From NCBI GenBank assembly GCA_973895155.1, contig OZ316896.1, positions 22,630,001-22,694,000 of the forward strand: DNA of 64,000 bases, written 5' to 3'. The translations under genes were made by a program, and so were the position numbers. Shown one piece after another: positions 45,985 to 57,783 of this stretch. Position 1 is the first letter of the stretch. The number at the start of each line of letters is the position of its first letter. This DNA comes from Marsupella aquatica. Its lineage: Eukaryota > Marchantiophyta. The notes under the pieces were generated by a model, which saw only the letters and a list, made by a program, of their open reading frames with translations, searched no databases and was not told the origin of the DNA.

Positions 45985-46650
45985 TTTCAGTAATAAGATG
46001 TACCTCTCCTAATAAATCTATGTCCCCAGGCAACTGTGCTCTGGAAACTACCTCTTCCCGTTCCACCAGATGGTTGAGTCCCAGCTTTTCATTCTCCAGG
46101 TGGTGGATCTTGTCAACAAGCCCCACGCTCTTCCTCTTGTGCCAATAACAACGGTTCTAATTTTTTACTGGCCGGGTCTAGAAAGCTATCATGATGTAAC
46201 GCATAAGTGTAGTCTATCTGTAGTAGTAGCTGCAGTTTAGAGACCGATTGCCCAATGTTTTCAAGATTTGGAGGTTAGGGTGTACATGGGTTAATATAGA
46301 TGTGGAGACCACTCAAGTCACAGATGGAGAAATTATTTAATTGTCGCGTTTGTTATGGAAAAGTGACATGTTCAGGATTTAGCTGTAAAAACTTAATGCC
46401 CTTTGTAATTTTCCAATTTATTGTAATTGTTAGGGTATTTCTAGATTTGGAACAGCTAATTTTGAAAATTTAGTTTGTAGTGCTAGTAGAATTAGTGAAA
46501 ACGAGAATCTTTTAGGCTAGCAGGTGTGTTAATATATTGTTAGTATAGTACCCATATGTGCAATAATAACCCCTCAAAACTAGAATTAGAGCTTTGCTTT
46601 TCTTGACACCTACTATTAGCATAGCAAAATGTATGTATAATTATAACCCT
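45985..46650 (+). repeat. Distal module at the outer end of the right arm
   Basis: Non-coding module shared with 22,860-23,465 (inverted), 12.3-12.5, 18.8-19.05, 28.1-28.5 and 49.4-50.07 kb. It contains the TA (46,436-46,437) that corresponds to the target of the 6.8-kb DNA transposon, here unoccupied. Confidence 0.75.
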
Positions 46651-48150
46651 TTAAAACTAAAACTCAAGCTCTTGTTTTCCTGGACATTGTAGCCCACCCC
46701 AATGTTTGACAAATAAGACTAATAGTGCTTATGTACCTAAACACTTTCAAGAATCCTGAAGGAGAACTTAAAGACAAGTTCTAGCTCAGTGTTGCAATTG
46801 TCCACAACGGGGTTCCATTAATTGAGCCCTCAAACATCCAAGATCACTGGAGACAAAGTCAGATGTCCAGATTTATATTGAGAGTATCATCTAAAAGAAA
46901 AGTGCTACTGTAGATGTACCATAGTTACCTAACCATACACACTGCACCACTTCTTCCCTTAAATGTGCACATACTATTTGCAGGACTTTTTGGGTGCAAC
47001 CCTGTATAGGTACAGAGTTTTTTTTAAAGGATAAACTATGAAATTATAGTAGCAATTAAACTCTACTTGCCATGCAATTCAGAGATAATTAACTTGAGTA
47101 AGTTGGATAATTCTTAACGCATTCTAATTCAGAACACATAGAAATTAAGATAAATGATAGTCAGAGCTGATATATTTAAAAATGCCCAAAGACAGGAAAT
47201 CAAAACCGGAGGCAGGATTCCCGAGGCCAAAGCACTCAATAAATTAAGGGAGTGAAAAGGGAAAGACCACAAGAAGGCAAGGGAGGGCCCAACACAACAA
47301 CAACAAATCTACAAAGTAACAAGCAAACTAAGGTCTAAGACCCTAATGAGTAGAGAATTGGAAAGCCTAATAGAGCTATGCAGTGAAGCGCTTAGGAGGG
47401 TCGCGGAGGGGAATATGTCTGACTAGAGACCCTAAAACCAACCACCTTGGTTAGAAGGAGAATGGTGAAAGCCTCAGCCCTCTATCTTAACTGCCATTGA
47501 CACCCACTGTCAAAAGAAGGTTATGAGAACAAAACAGGGGAAATGGGCCTTCACTTGAAACAAACAATCACAGAAGCTCGAAGAAAAAAGACAAGCAAGG
47601 GTGGAGAGCTCCAAAATCTCTAGTCAGAGCAAAAGCCGGGTAGAAAATTCCTCGGGTAGCAAATGGAATAGGCCCGAGGTGAAGAGAAACGAAGGAGCTC
47701 GTGTCAGTGGAAGGGGGCCCACAAAGCCTGACTAATTGGTTAGAAAACAAATGATAAAGCCTGAAAATCCACCAATCCTTTGGTCACTACATACTAAAGC
47801 TATCTTAGTTTGTTTCTTCAGAAAACCCTGTAAACAACCATTTAAAGTCACTTTATCATTCGAGGTCAAAATTTTGATGCTCCAAGAATTTTGATTGAAT
47901 GCCCTGAACCCTAAACCCTAAACTAGCAAACAAGGACTTAACTTAACAGGACCCCTCTGGCATCTTCTGGACTTAACCAGACCCTTGTGAGTAAAATGCC
48001 TTCAAGATCTGAGGAAAATAGGAAGGCACAGGGGTGTTATAAGTCTTTTTGTCACACAGGGTAGGTTCCAGATCTTAGAGGGTCCTGGCCTGTTAAGTTC
48101 TTTTCTTGCCCAACTAATAGCACTAGGAATACGTAGTCAGTAAATATCGA
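46651..48150. other. Intergenic region with one dispersed-repeat copy
   Basis: No gene recognised. About 47,180-47,480 is a purine-rich repeat related to 59,980-60,260. Shared blocks are GAACAGGAGACAAGATCCCA or its diverged form, AACAAC..CTACAAAG, GAGAATTG.AAA..CT..TAGAGCT and CCTAAAACCAAC. A short AAACCCTAAACCCTAAA stretch near 47,909 resembles plant telomere or telo-box sequence. Confidence 0.5.
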
Positions 48151-49336
48151 CGATTGTATAATTTGAAGGACGGAAATACCAATCCAAGAGCCATTGCTGC
48201 CAGAAAGCAAGATAACCAATATCAAAGTTCACGCAGTAAGTTTCAGATGTTCGCAAGAATGCGTGATCTGGATCAAATTGACTGCCAGTCAGTCACAGTT
48301 TGGGCCCGCTAGATCCTCCAAAAGTACCATTCCCAAGTGCCCCTTCATGTTCAGTATAAGTACACTTTTGATAGAGTACGTCCCACCCAGCTACTCCCTC
48401 AGGTGCGTGAACAGTTTATAGGTGCGTGAACAGATTATTATAATAAGTATGACTTGGACAACTTTAATGAATTTAATCTGATGACAGAACCTACTGGCCT
48501 GGATTATCTGCCGATACTCATATAGTAGACCGCGGCCTTACGGCAGAAAATGGAGGAGTGCCCGACTCGAAGTTGGACCACCGCCAATTATTTCGTTCCC
48601 GGGAGGTCCTGCCCAAGGCGCGCAGCCACCATGCCAACCTGTCACCAAACTTCACATCGCATCCAGAGTTTTATCTTCTGTGTGACGGCCGACCCCAATT
48701 TAATCATCCAACCCCAGACCTTCCTGCCTGGTGTGAGGGCCCACACCAGATTCAATGTACACATCCACACAAGAAAGCCATCTGTCCCACCCCGTAGTAA
48801 AATTGGGATGCGCTTGGTTTCGGCTGACAGCGCAAAGCGAAACAGCAAGGAGACAGGAAAAATAATACAACGAACAATAGGGACCCTCTATCTCAGCCCA
48901 ATAATACCGGATATACAATTGATCTGGAACCGAATCTGCAAGAGCACAACGATGACTCCCCGAACTAGCCAGACGCCACTTTGCGGATCCAACGAATTGC
49001 AGCTTGGCGATTTACCGTCTAATTTTGGAGTGGTTTTTGCTTTGTAAGCAACACCCCAGTTGAGCGGTAGTTTTCGGGTCTGACTAACTTAAAATAAAAT
49101 GATAGGTGTTGAGGGCCGAACTGTACAAAATAATGAATACGTACTGCACCCTTTGGATGGAAGCGCTCATGATCGAGACTAGCTTCCTTGGGTGACACTT
49201 CACTCGTAGTTGGTCATGCGACAACCCTATGGGCGCCCTACTCCCGCGTCAATCTTGTCACTATCACTTTTTGTACTCCGGTTCTCCACTCGGTGGTGAC
49301 TCAAGTCTCTGCGGGGGCTGTAAAGTCAGTCTGGAT
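48151..49336 (+). repeat. Partial F-box unit E, upstream region only (unit D orientation)
   Basis: It matches 36,300-37,420: AGTTTGGGCCCGCTAGATCC replaces the D sequence, then GTGCCCCTTCATG, CTTGGTTTCGGCTGACAGCG and GTCACTATCACTTTTTG. At the TATA position the sequence reads CCCTATGGGCGCC, so the TATA box is lost. After GTCAGTCTGGATGG at about 49,336 it jumps into the distal module of another unit in opposite sense, and the F-box gene is absent. Confidence 0.75.
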
Positions 49337-50070
49337 GGTACGACGTGCTAGTATTTGAGAAACTAGTTGGGCAATCGAAATTCTTGGAGCATCATCGATC
49401 TGCAGATCAGACTCAGCGGCTGACATTAATCAAATACTTCGGATGGAGCTTCAAGATCAGCACGGTGTCTTTCCTTCTCCTCTCCTGCTGCTTGGACCAT
49501 GTGAAGCTTAAACTCTTCTATCAGAAGGACGAGTCCCAGCTTTACAATCTCCATGTGGGGATCTGGCGGATCTGGTCACCAAGCGCTGCACTCGTCCTCT
49601 TTATTTTGCCAACAACGCTTTTAATTTCTTATTCTGCCTTGAGAATGAAAGCTATGTAACGCTCGTAGCTGCAGTTTAGAGACAGATTGCCCAGTGTTCC
49701 GCAAGGTCAGGGTGTATTGACAGATTGCCTAGTGTTTCCGCAAGGTCAGGGTGTACGTAGGGTGTAATGTGGAGGCCACTCAGCAACTGATCGATGATTG
49801 CATTAATTGTCGCATTCTTTATGGAAATCAGGAAATGTGACACATTCAGTGTTTCGTGTTAGAACATAATGCACTTCCTAATTTAATAATTTATTGTAAT
49901 TTTCTCGGTATTTAAAGATTTTGATCTATTAATTTTGAACATCCTTTTTGATTTCTACTGATTTGTAAAAACTATAAATCTTTTTAGGCATTCAAGTGTG
50001 TAAAGGTAATGTTAGCGTACCCATATGTGCTAGATTAAAGCCCCTCAAAACTGGAATTGAGTGTGGTTGT
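49337..50070 (+). repeat. Distal module joined to unit E
   Basis: It matches 28,000-28,500 (GGGCAATCGAAATTCTTGGA, AGCTTCAAGATCAGCACGGT, CACCAAGCG). A tandem duplication lies at 49,679-49,755 (GACAGATTGCC..AGTGTT, CGCAAGGTCAGGGTGTA twice). The module ends near CCCCTCAAAACTGGAATT at 50,041. Confidence 0.75.
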
Positions 50071-52600
50071 TCAAGAACTTGGGCACCAACTCCTTTTTTT
50101 CTTCTTCTATGCAATCACATGAGAATAGATGCAATCCTAGCCATTCATATGTGGGAACAAGCCACACTTCACTTTACATAAACTTGGCCGGGGGCACGTC
50201 TCAAGCAAAACCATTACCAAACCAAGTCATCGAGAAGGGATCATTTTTTTGGTGATGTGTACATGCTTTTTTATTAAAAAATTTAGACCTCATCAACTTG
50301 GTCGAGAACAATTGAACAAACAACCACTTCTTTTCAGGGAATATATAATTGTATTTATCACTTCTAGACCTCAGACACACATTTTGGCTCAAATATTTTA
50401 GCTACAATTAGCGTATGGAAGTGGCCATCAGCTTTAATTATGGGGGATGGAGCACATACGTACTGAATGGCGCACAGACTATTTGGGTGCAACACTGTAT
50501 AGTATGTAGTTTTTTTTGGAAAGTAAGTCCAATAACTATGAAATAGTAACAATTAAAGTCTATTTGATAAACAAAGAGATAAGTAATAAATTCAACAGCA
50601 GTGACACTTAACGTGAGTGTCCATCTCTCAAGAAATGTTTAACTCGATTGAGTACATCAAGAATTCAATGACTCTGCTTGAGATAGGTCCTTAAATGGAA
50701 GAGAAACCATTGGACAAACTATGCGCATGTTTCCTTAATTGATCCAACCAAGCTATCTTGCTCTATATAAGCATTTGGGTTTATCTGAATGCTAGTTTGA
50801 ATATATGTATATAGACTGGTTTCATACAAAAAGAAAACATCTTTGAATATTCCAACTGGAGGTTTTCTATTCAACCAACTACCCAAGGATATTAAAATCT
50901 TGGAATTATATAAAGTTTTATTTGGCTGGCCATTCTCTAGCTCAAGGTTCCGGAATCTCTTCACTTGTCAAGGCCAGTCCAGGCTTCTAATTGTTAATGA
51001 CAAATGTTGTTTCCTAGGCAATTAATTTGGGCAAACTAAGTCTCATCCTGCTTAGTGGACCCCTCTTCCAAAAAAAATCATAATACAATCTTATTTCTCT
51101 TTGACCAAATTTTGCACATGTTGTTCTGACTGGTCTATATTTCTTTTATTCAACATTATTTCCCATTCCACAAATTGAACAAAAATCTCCATCCAATCAC
51201 CTTACTTATCACTCAACCTTTCCAACTACAAAATTTTTCTTCAACCATAAAAAACTAGTCATTTCCAAAATTTGATTTAATTTCTTGTCAAAATTGGTAG
51301 TCGGCAAAGGTGCATTCAATCAGGAAACAAATATAGAATTCATTTGTAGCTTCTCTGTTTTACGTCATGATTGATGTATAGAATCCCAATTCAATATCTT
51401 ATTCTTGTTTCTTGCAATCACACCAAGGCTAGTAATCCCACCAGTTATTCCACCTTTGTTTTACCATTTTCTCTCCTATTTTAGAATTGAAGCTTTTGAT
51501 CAAGCTAGTCACCAGCAGGAACTTGCTAATTAGATCTCAGCAAAACTTAATTTGAGAAGAAAGCTTTGAGATCTCAAATTTATTTTTTATGGAAATTCTA
51601 CAGCAATTATGTGTTCAAAAGACATTCACTGGAGTTTATATTCCAAACTCAACCATTGATATCCAAAAAATGGGATTTGCTCCCCAATTTGCACACGTAC
51701 TTCTATCACTGCCCGGTCACACTTCTCAGCCGACAGATTAGTCTCAATTTCCATTCAGACCAGGCCTTTCCTCCTATGTTCTCACACAAATTTCATTCAG
51801 CCCATTTATTGCCCCCTCCATCTCTACTCAATGCTATGAATTCAGTTCACTCAGGAGTTGTCTTACTTAGTTCAATCGATCAATTTCCTTCTCCTGCCAA
51901 GAATAACTGTGAGCTCGTTTTGCAACAAACCAAACGTCCAATTAAGGACAGACCTTCAATTCCCAAGAAAACTCTGAATACAATAGTCTGCAACTATCCC
52001 GGCCTATCTTGCTAAAATTATTTAGAAAATCATTCCAAGTAATCAATCCAGAACTTCTTGAATTGAGTCAATGTTTAGCAAGAACATCTAACAAATCAAC
52101 TTCCAACTTTCCAGATAAGTGCAACTGTTATTAGCTTTGGTTCAAGAAAAAAGTCAGTCCCCTCTTTGATAGCTTTGCCCATTCAAATTTCAACTAGTAA
52201 GGCAAAACCCTGCTTCTAGCTTCTGGGCTTTTGGCCACAGCGCAAGAGAGTAGAACCTGGCAAACGGGACCAGCAATGATAGAGTCACCGGGAAGCTCCC
52301 TCACTGACAATCGAATGATCCCACCTTAATTCGTCAAGCCATGTCCCCTTTGTTCCTGAAGATGAGCTCTGTCCAATTTCACCCCCATCCACAGCTTCCA
52401 TAATAATAGTCTCTTCATTGTGACAGAAAAATCTATGAAGCCATTTCTCAACATTCAGAGTTGGTTACTAGTTTGGCAACCGTTTTATTTGTTGCCAAAA
52501 TTGAGAATATATTCTATATTTTTAATAAAAACAAAAGATAACTCAAAGGGTTACCATTTGAAAAATAGACATCTTATTGTGTATTTGATTTACTTTTTTC
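50071..52600. other. AT-rich intergenic region
   Basis: The longest open frame (51,566-52,015, plus, 149 codons) has low-information, AT-driven composition and no domain, so it is not called. No mobile-element ends, RNA genes or tandem arrays were recognised. Confidence 0.45.
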
Positions 52601-52604
52601 ACTT

Positions 52605-52795
52605 TTATATGTAGAAATTATTGCATGGTGACCTAGTTGTTACAGAAAACTTGCCACAAACAGGATCTAGGAACATTTGTTTTTCCTGCAAAACAGTTGT
52701 GTCGTCTTTGTTGACAACAGTGTTCATGTGGCACTTCCTCTCGTGTCAGGGAATTTGTAGGAGACTCCTAATGGGGGTCCATAAAATTTAAATGT
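52605..52795 (-). repeat. Dispersed repeat copy, inverted partner of 12.8-13.0 kb
   Basis: On the minus strand it reads ATGGACCCCCATTAGGAGTC and later TGTTTGTGGCAAGTTTTCTG, aligned with the 12.8-kb copy block by block but well diverged. Confidence 0.55.
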
Positions 52796-52799
52796 ATTG

Positions 52800-53480
52800 A
52801 CTCTGAGAAATTAGAGTATCCATGAGAACACAATTGATACGAAATATATTAGATTGGATATCTTATACAGTATCAACTGATCAGAAACGAGCACTAGACT
52901 GAATTAGAGATTGGACGTCAAGCTGAGCTTCACTGTATCATCCATGAGCTCACTAGCCCCTCATTAATAAGCTGAGCTTCACTGTATCACCCATGAGCTC
53001 ACTAGCCCCTCATTAATAAGAATATATAGGAACGCAAGTAATGAAAATTATATCATTTTTATTCATGTGGCTATCTAAAACAAATTAGATTGAACACAAA
53101 CATCCAAGAGATTGAATTCGAAAGACTCTGACTCCCATTTGAGTTTCAGAGTGAATACAATTCCTCCAGAAGAGACTGAATTCGAAAAACTCTTCCATTT
53201 GAGTTTCACAGTGAATACAATTCCTCCAGAAGAGACTGAATTCGAAACTCTACCATTTGAGTTTCACAGTGGATACAATTCCTCCAGGGATTGAGAACAC
53301 AAGGGATAAAAAAACATTATTTTTTGGTTTGTTTTCCGCTCAACAAATTAATCTGATGATGAATGAAAGTACGTACTCACTCGACAAAAATCTGTATGAA
53401 AACACAAGTGATGGAATATAGCTCACCATTTTATTCGTTTGTTTACATAGAAACAAACCTCATCCTGATCTACGGAAAAT
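52800..53480. repeat. Satellite-like 3' flank of unit F with internal tandem expansions
   Basis: It contains a 49-bp tandem duplication at 52,920-53,017 (AAGCTGAGCTTCACTGTATC) and a three-copy repeat of about 60 bp at 53,108-53,288 (starts 53,108, 53,172 and 53,232; GAGACTGAATTCGAAA then GAGTTTCACAGTG and ACAATTCCTCCAGA). These sit within the usual monomers ending in TTGTTTACATAGAAACAAAC. Confidence 0.85.
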
Positions 53481-53637
53481 CTCATCAGCCAGGGGGAACT
53501 CGATCTCCTGTTCTATCACGTACATGACTTTCTTCAATCAGGAGGAGCCGTTCCAGAAAACAAAACGGCCTAGCTATCGAAAGAATAATGCCCATTAGAT
53601 TTGGCCTAACTTGTGCATCTGTTACGGAATCTGTTGC

Positions 53638-53746
53638 TCAAACTCGAAGAATATGCAAGAAGGGAGACTTCAAACCGAACAAAGAAAGCGAATATAGCTA
53701 GAACTCGCTCCCACACAATACTTTGATCCTTGACACCGAACCCTGT
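53638..53746 (-). pseudogene. F-box/kelch relic, unit F (C-terminal fragment only)
   Basis: The minus strand reads GFGVKDQSIVWERVL in frame, matching the C-terminus of the other copies. A 4-base insertion then shifts the frame before the terminal SLSF..HILRV region. At 53,746 it stops abruptly: the adjoining sequence comes from the unit's 3' flank (AATCTTATCTGCCAG) and, from about 53,815, from the leader-intron/upstream region. The F-box and nearly all kelch blades are therefore deleted. Confidence 0.85.
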
Positions 53747-53814
53747 AAATCTTATCTGCCAGAAAATCGATCTCCTGCTGTATCAACTTTAGATCTAACT
53801 TTCTTGATAAAGTA

Positions 53815-55560
53815 TGCGGATATCTACTGTTCGGCAGAGGACCTGGACACAGGAAGTATTCACGCATTGGAAGTTTGTGTCGAATTCCTTGGTTGACAAA
53901 AATTCTTTGCATCGTTTCGATTTGCAGCATTCAAGCTGGAAGACTCTGACCTCTAGACGTCATCACACCCGCGGCTACAAAGGAAAAGAAAAGAAAAGGA
54001 GGCCTTCTTAATGGGAGTTGCTCATCCCTTGGTTCATCCATGCAATCCTAACCAACAAAGCAGTTAGCATAATTCCATCATTGACGGACGAAACAGGCAG
54101 AGATAATCACACACATATCCGAAGATTGACAACCCCGTGAGGCAGCGACGCTTATCTAAATTGAACCTACAGCGGCGCGCGGTATTCAGTATTCCTGTGG
54201 GCGAACTGGCTACCACAAACTGGTAGACAAGAATGCAGGAGGAGGTCATTAAAGGCTTGCTGCATGACCATGACGAGTGAAGTGTCACCGAACGAAGCCA
54301 GTGTAGTCTCCATCGTGAGGGATTCGTTCCTGATTGTACAGTGACTATTTTATCAGTTGGTGCATTTGTGCCCTCACACCAGGATTTTAAATTTTAAACT
54401 AATTCTCTGGTAACTATACGAAAACCTAAGGATAAATTAAATGGTAAATAGACGAACTGCTGTCCGTTAGATCCACAAGTAGCGAGCTTTGCTCCTTAAT
54501 ATGTGGCCCTCTTGATGGTGGGAGCTGGCTCTGCTGTCCGTTAGATCCCCAGTAGCGAGTTTTGCTCCTTCTTAAAATGTGGGCCCTCTTGATATATGGT
54601 GGGAGCTGGCTGGTTGGGTGGCTAGTTCGGTGACTCACCGATATCCAGTGTAATTGTAAATTGAGCCCAGATCACTAGTATCTTCCGTATCGCAAGCTTG
54701 GGATGTAGGTCCTGGTTCTCTTGCTTTTCCCAATTTCCTTGCTGTTGTTGTGTGGGTCGTCTGCCACAACCCAGGGCATCCCCAAGGCATCCCCACTTTT
54801 ACTACTGGGTGGTGGCCGGGACACATGGCTAGCCAAAACTGGATAGCCACTTTGGCTATACTTCGAAACAGGAAGGTCTCGTGGCTGGGATCAGACGTGA
54901 AGTTTGGTGTCACGTTGGCATGGTGGCTAACTGCCTTAGGAGACAAATCCTTAACTTGTGAGAAGGATCTCTTTTGCCTGCCTTAGGCGAAAACTGCCTA
55001 ACTTGTGAGAGGGATCTCCTTTGCCTGCCTTAGGCGAAAACTCCTTAACTTGTGGGAAGGATCTCCTTTGCCCCAGAAATGACATTATTCGTTATAGTCC
55101 AACTTCGAGTATAGGTCTGGTTCTCTCACTTACAACCACGCCGCTTTTTAAACCTAACGCCATGCTGGACGATATGAACACTATCAAAAGTCTAGTTACA
55201 ATTAATATGAAAGCGCATATACTTGGGGATGTTAGTTATTGAGGATCGAGCGTAGGAATTAATCTGTGACCGACTGGCAATCGATTTGGTCGGGATCATG
55301 CCTTTTTGCAAAGGTTTAGGTTATGTAGCTCCACGGCAGTATTGGCCGGATATTCACGTCTACACACTTACTACACGATCCTTCACCTTGACTGAGTAAA
55401 TCATAGTGCAAGTTGTCCAAATATCAGATCTCCGTGCGCAATTGAAATTTTTCAGCATCCTGTGCGGATCACTCTACCGACGGGAGGATTTTTGAGTTTC
55501 ATACATCTATCACACGTACAAATATTTGTCTCACTGTCAGTCGGACAACAAGTAGGGAGC
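53815..55560 (-). repeat. Upstream region of F-box unit F
   Basis: It aligns with 10,570-12,250 of unit A (GTGTCGAATTCCTTGGTTGAC, ATCCTAACCAACAAAG, GTGAAGTGTCAC, GGCATGGTGG). The TATA position reads CCTTTAATGACC on the minus strand, so the box is lost. Tandem duplications are a copy pair of about 74-80 bp starting at 54,457 and 54,531 (CTGCTGTCCGTTAGATCC), and a 46/47-bp triplet starting at 54,932, 54,978 and 55,025 (CTGCCTTAGG..TTAACTTGTG). Confidence 0.75.
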
Positions 55561-57783
55561 AAATTAAAAAGATCGATCAATCACCAGTATGTTCGTGCAG
55601 GACCGCTTATCGCATCTGCCAAGTGAAGGAGTTATGGTTTAATTGTTCTTGTTTGATTTCCACATTAGGTACATTCTTAAGATTCTTTCCAGGACCCTGC
55701 ATTGCTTTGACTAGAACATGATTGACTATGTCACTCTTAATTAAAGATTTGAGCCCGAAAGATTGAATCGCAGATACAGAATTTCAATTTTAGCATCATG
55801 AACTACGTAATTAAAAGGAAAATTCGCTTCAGTTGGCATGATTTGTTAGTAGGTCAGAGGCACCGACTGGCAATTATGTTCTGAAAGGTAATGAAGCTAA
55901 CTTGCATCTAAATTTTGGTAGTTTAGAATTGTCTGTGTGTAATTAATTAGTGGCTGACTATGAACACAACCGAGATATTGATGAGGTTTTTAATTTTCTA
56001 GTTGAGTCAAGGCGCTTATTGTCAAGCTTAAATTTGTGTCTTCTCCAAGCTGTTCAATTTCAATTAAAGGTCAAAGCCAGCCGTCAGGTTAGACCGATGT
56101 TTCATTGGTCAGATTTTTTAATGAGTATTTCTCTTGCATGTCGAACAGTTCCACTTTTCTTCTTGCATTTGCTTCAACCCTCTTCATGTGCCTCGCATGG
56201 AAAGTCAAGATCAGCAGGTGTGTGTTGAGAGGGTGTTGAGTTTATACTGAGGATCGATGGAGGAGATCGAGTGTTGGGAGGCGGAAGGCAATAGCGTTAT
56301 GAAGATTTTTGGCAGTTAAGACGAAGTACTGAAAGATCTCAAAGAAGGCTATGGTTTACCTCCTACGCAGAATGGTAGGCAATGGATACAGGAAGATTTT
56401 GGCTGAAATGGAAGGAAAGAGAAGAGCTAGCAGTGCCCAGGGTCCTCAGTTATAATTTTCTTTCGACCGATCGCGTGAAGAAGTTTAGTGGTTTTTAACC
56501 CAATTGCGGGGAAGACTTTGAAAGTTTTGTTGAAGAAATCCAGTTTTGAGTTTTGAGACTTATAAGAACTATAGGCGTTTTAATACCAAATGTGTGAATA
56601 TTCCTAGAATATTTTATAAAGATAGGGGTTAAAAATACTAAAAATCTACTCATTTGCATAAGCTTTTGGGTAATTGTTTATTACTTCAAACTGTGTGTGT
56701 GATATGGGATTTCCATTGGAGTAAGGCCCCCAAGGAGCGCTACGTTGGGCTGTGGTGTATATGTGGGAAGGACATTGGTTTTTTTTAGCCTGAGGCAGTG
56801 GCAATGCGGTGGTAGAGATCTTTAAGAGGGTTCTGTCATGTATGATCTGGCGCCAAAAAGAGGTTAGTAGAACAATGTGCATAAGGCGAGAGGAGAAGTC
56901 AAAGTGTTGTGTGATTGGGAAATTCATAAACTTTTAGTGGAAGATGCTCAAGAGAGATTGGCCAGCAGAGGTCAAAGGAGGCATGAAAGTTTTGACTGAG
57001 ATGGAGAAAAAGAGCAGCACAATGTTTGTAAAATGAGGCGAATGAAGTGGTGGTTGTCTTGCGTATGCATGGGAGTGTAAGGAATCTATTGATTGGGAAG
57101 AGAGGGAATTCTGATGTGCGGCAATAGGTGTTCAACAAAAGCAAAACATAATTCATGTTACAATAGCGAGACCGCTTGCAAGGAAAGAAAGTCAGACTAC
57201 TTAAGACCTGAGAGTGAAAGGATGGTGGTTTCCAGAATTCTCTTGATTGAATGTGAAACAAAAGGCTGAAGGTTCTTTGGCTTTGCTCACTGGGATATTC
57301 ATTGCACTTAGCACCCGCAAGGGAGATCACAAATTTAAGATTGAGGTAGACAGAACTCTGGCACTTACAAAGAAAATGATGAAATCAAGCCGAGGTGAGA
57401 TTACTATAAAACACTTAGTTAAACATGTAGTGATGAAAGACCTGGTTCCCTCTAGTGAATGTTGTTGAAAGAAGGAGATTGCAACAATGTCAAGTTGATC
57501 TTTAATTTAAATGAACCTTAAATTGTTACATTAATTCCTTCTAGCTAGCCTCAAGCCTTGGCCTCAAGTGTTGAGCATTGGCGATATTCACAACGACATG
57601 CCCACAACCATTCAACAATCAAGTAGTCAACACAAACTGAGACTTAGATATGTGGTCCACTATTATGGAGGGGCCCTACATCATGTGCAAACTAAGGTTT
57701 GGATTACTTACAACCCCCGTAATTCACTTTATGTAAAGTTGTACGATATCAATCAGTGTGGATTGCAGACTAAATCGCCCATA
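55561..57783. other. Intergenic region with a MITE relic
   Basis: No gene is called. The open frames at 56,899-57,330 (-), 57,247-57,468 (+) and 57,568-57,801 (+) lack recognised domains. Confidence 0.4.
56540..56652. mobile_element. Relic of the hAT-like MITE
   Basis: It shares with the interior of 43,571-43,867 the blocks TTTTGAGACTTATAAGAAC, GAATATTCC.AGAATAT.TT, TATAA.G..AGGGGTTAAAAA and AGAAATC or its diverged form. Neither terminal repeat nor target duplication was found, so only the interior survives. Confidence 0.6.

Larger units (their letters stand above)
36300..46650 (-). repeat. Right arm of the large inverted repeat (with a nested copia element)
   Basis: Reverse complement of 22,860-27,550, interrupted at 40,034-45,563 by the copia insertion. 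It begins with GATCTCAAGAACTCTTGATC near 36,331 and TTGGTCGTAGTTTAATTGG, and ends in the distal module at about 46,650. The intervening loop, including the 6.8-kb transposon, is about 8.75 kb, and would have been about 1.9 kb before that insertion. Confidence 0.85.

Noticed and set aside
47900-47930. Interstitial telomere (AAACCCTAAACCCTAAA)
   Set aside because: Only about two units; more likely a chance or telo-box-like motif than a telomeric array.
51566-52015. 149-codon plus-strand open frame
   Set aside because: No domain, low-information composition in AT-rich DNA, and no splice or promoter context.
56899-57330. 143-codon minus-strand open frame
   Set aside because: Composition follows purine-rich antisense sequence, with no recognisable family.
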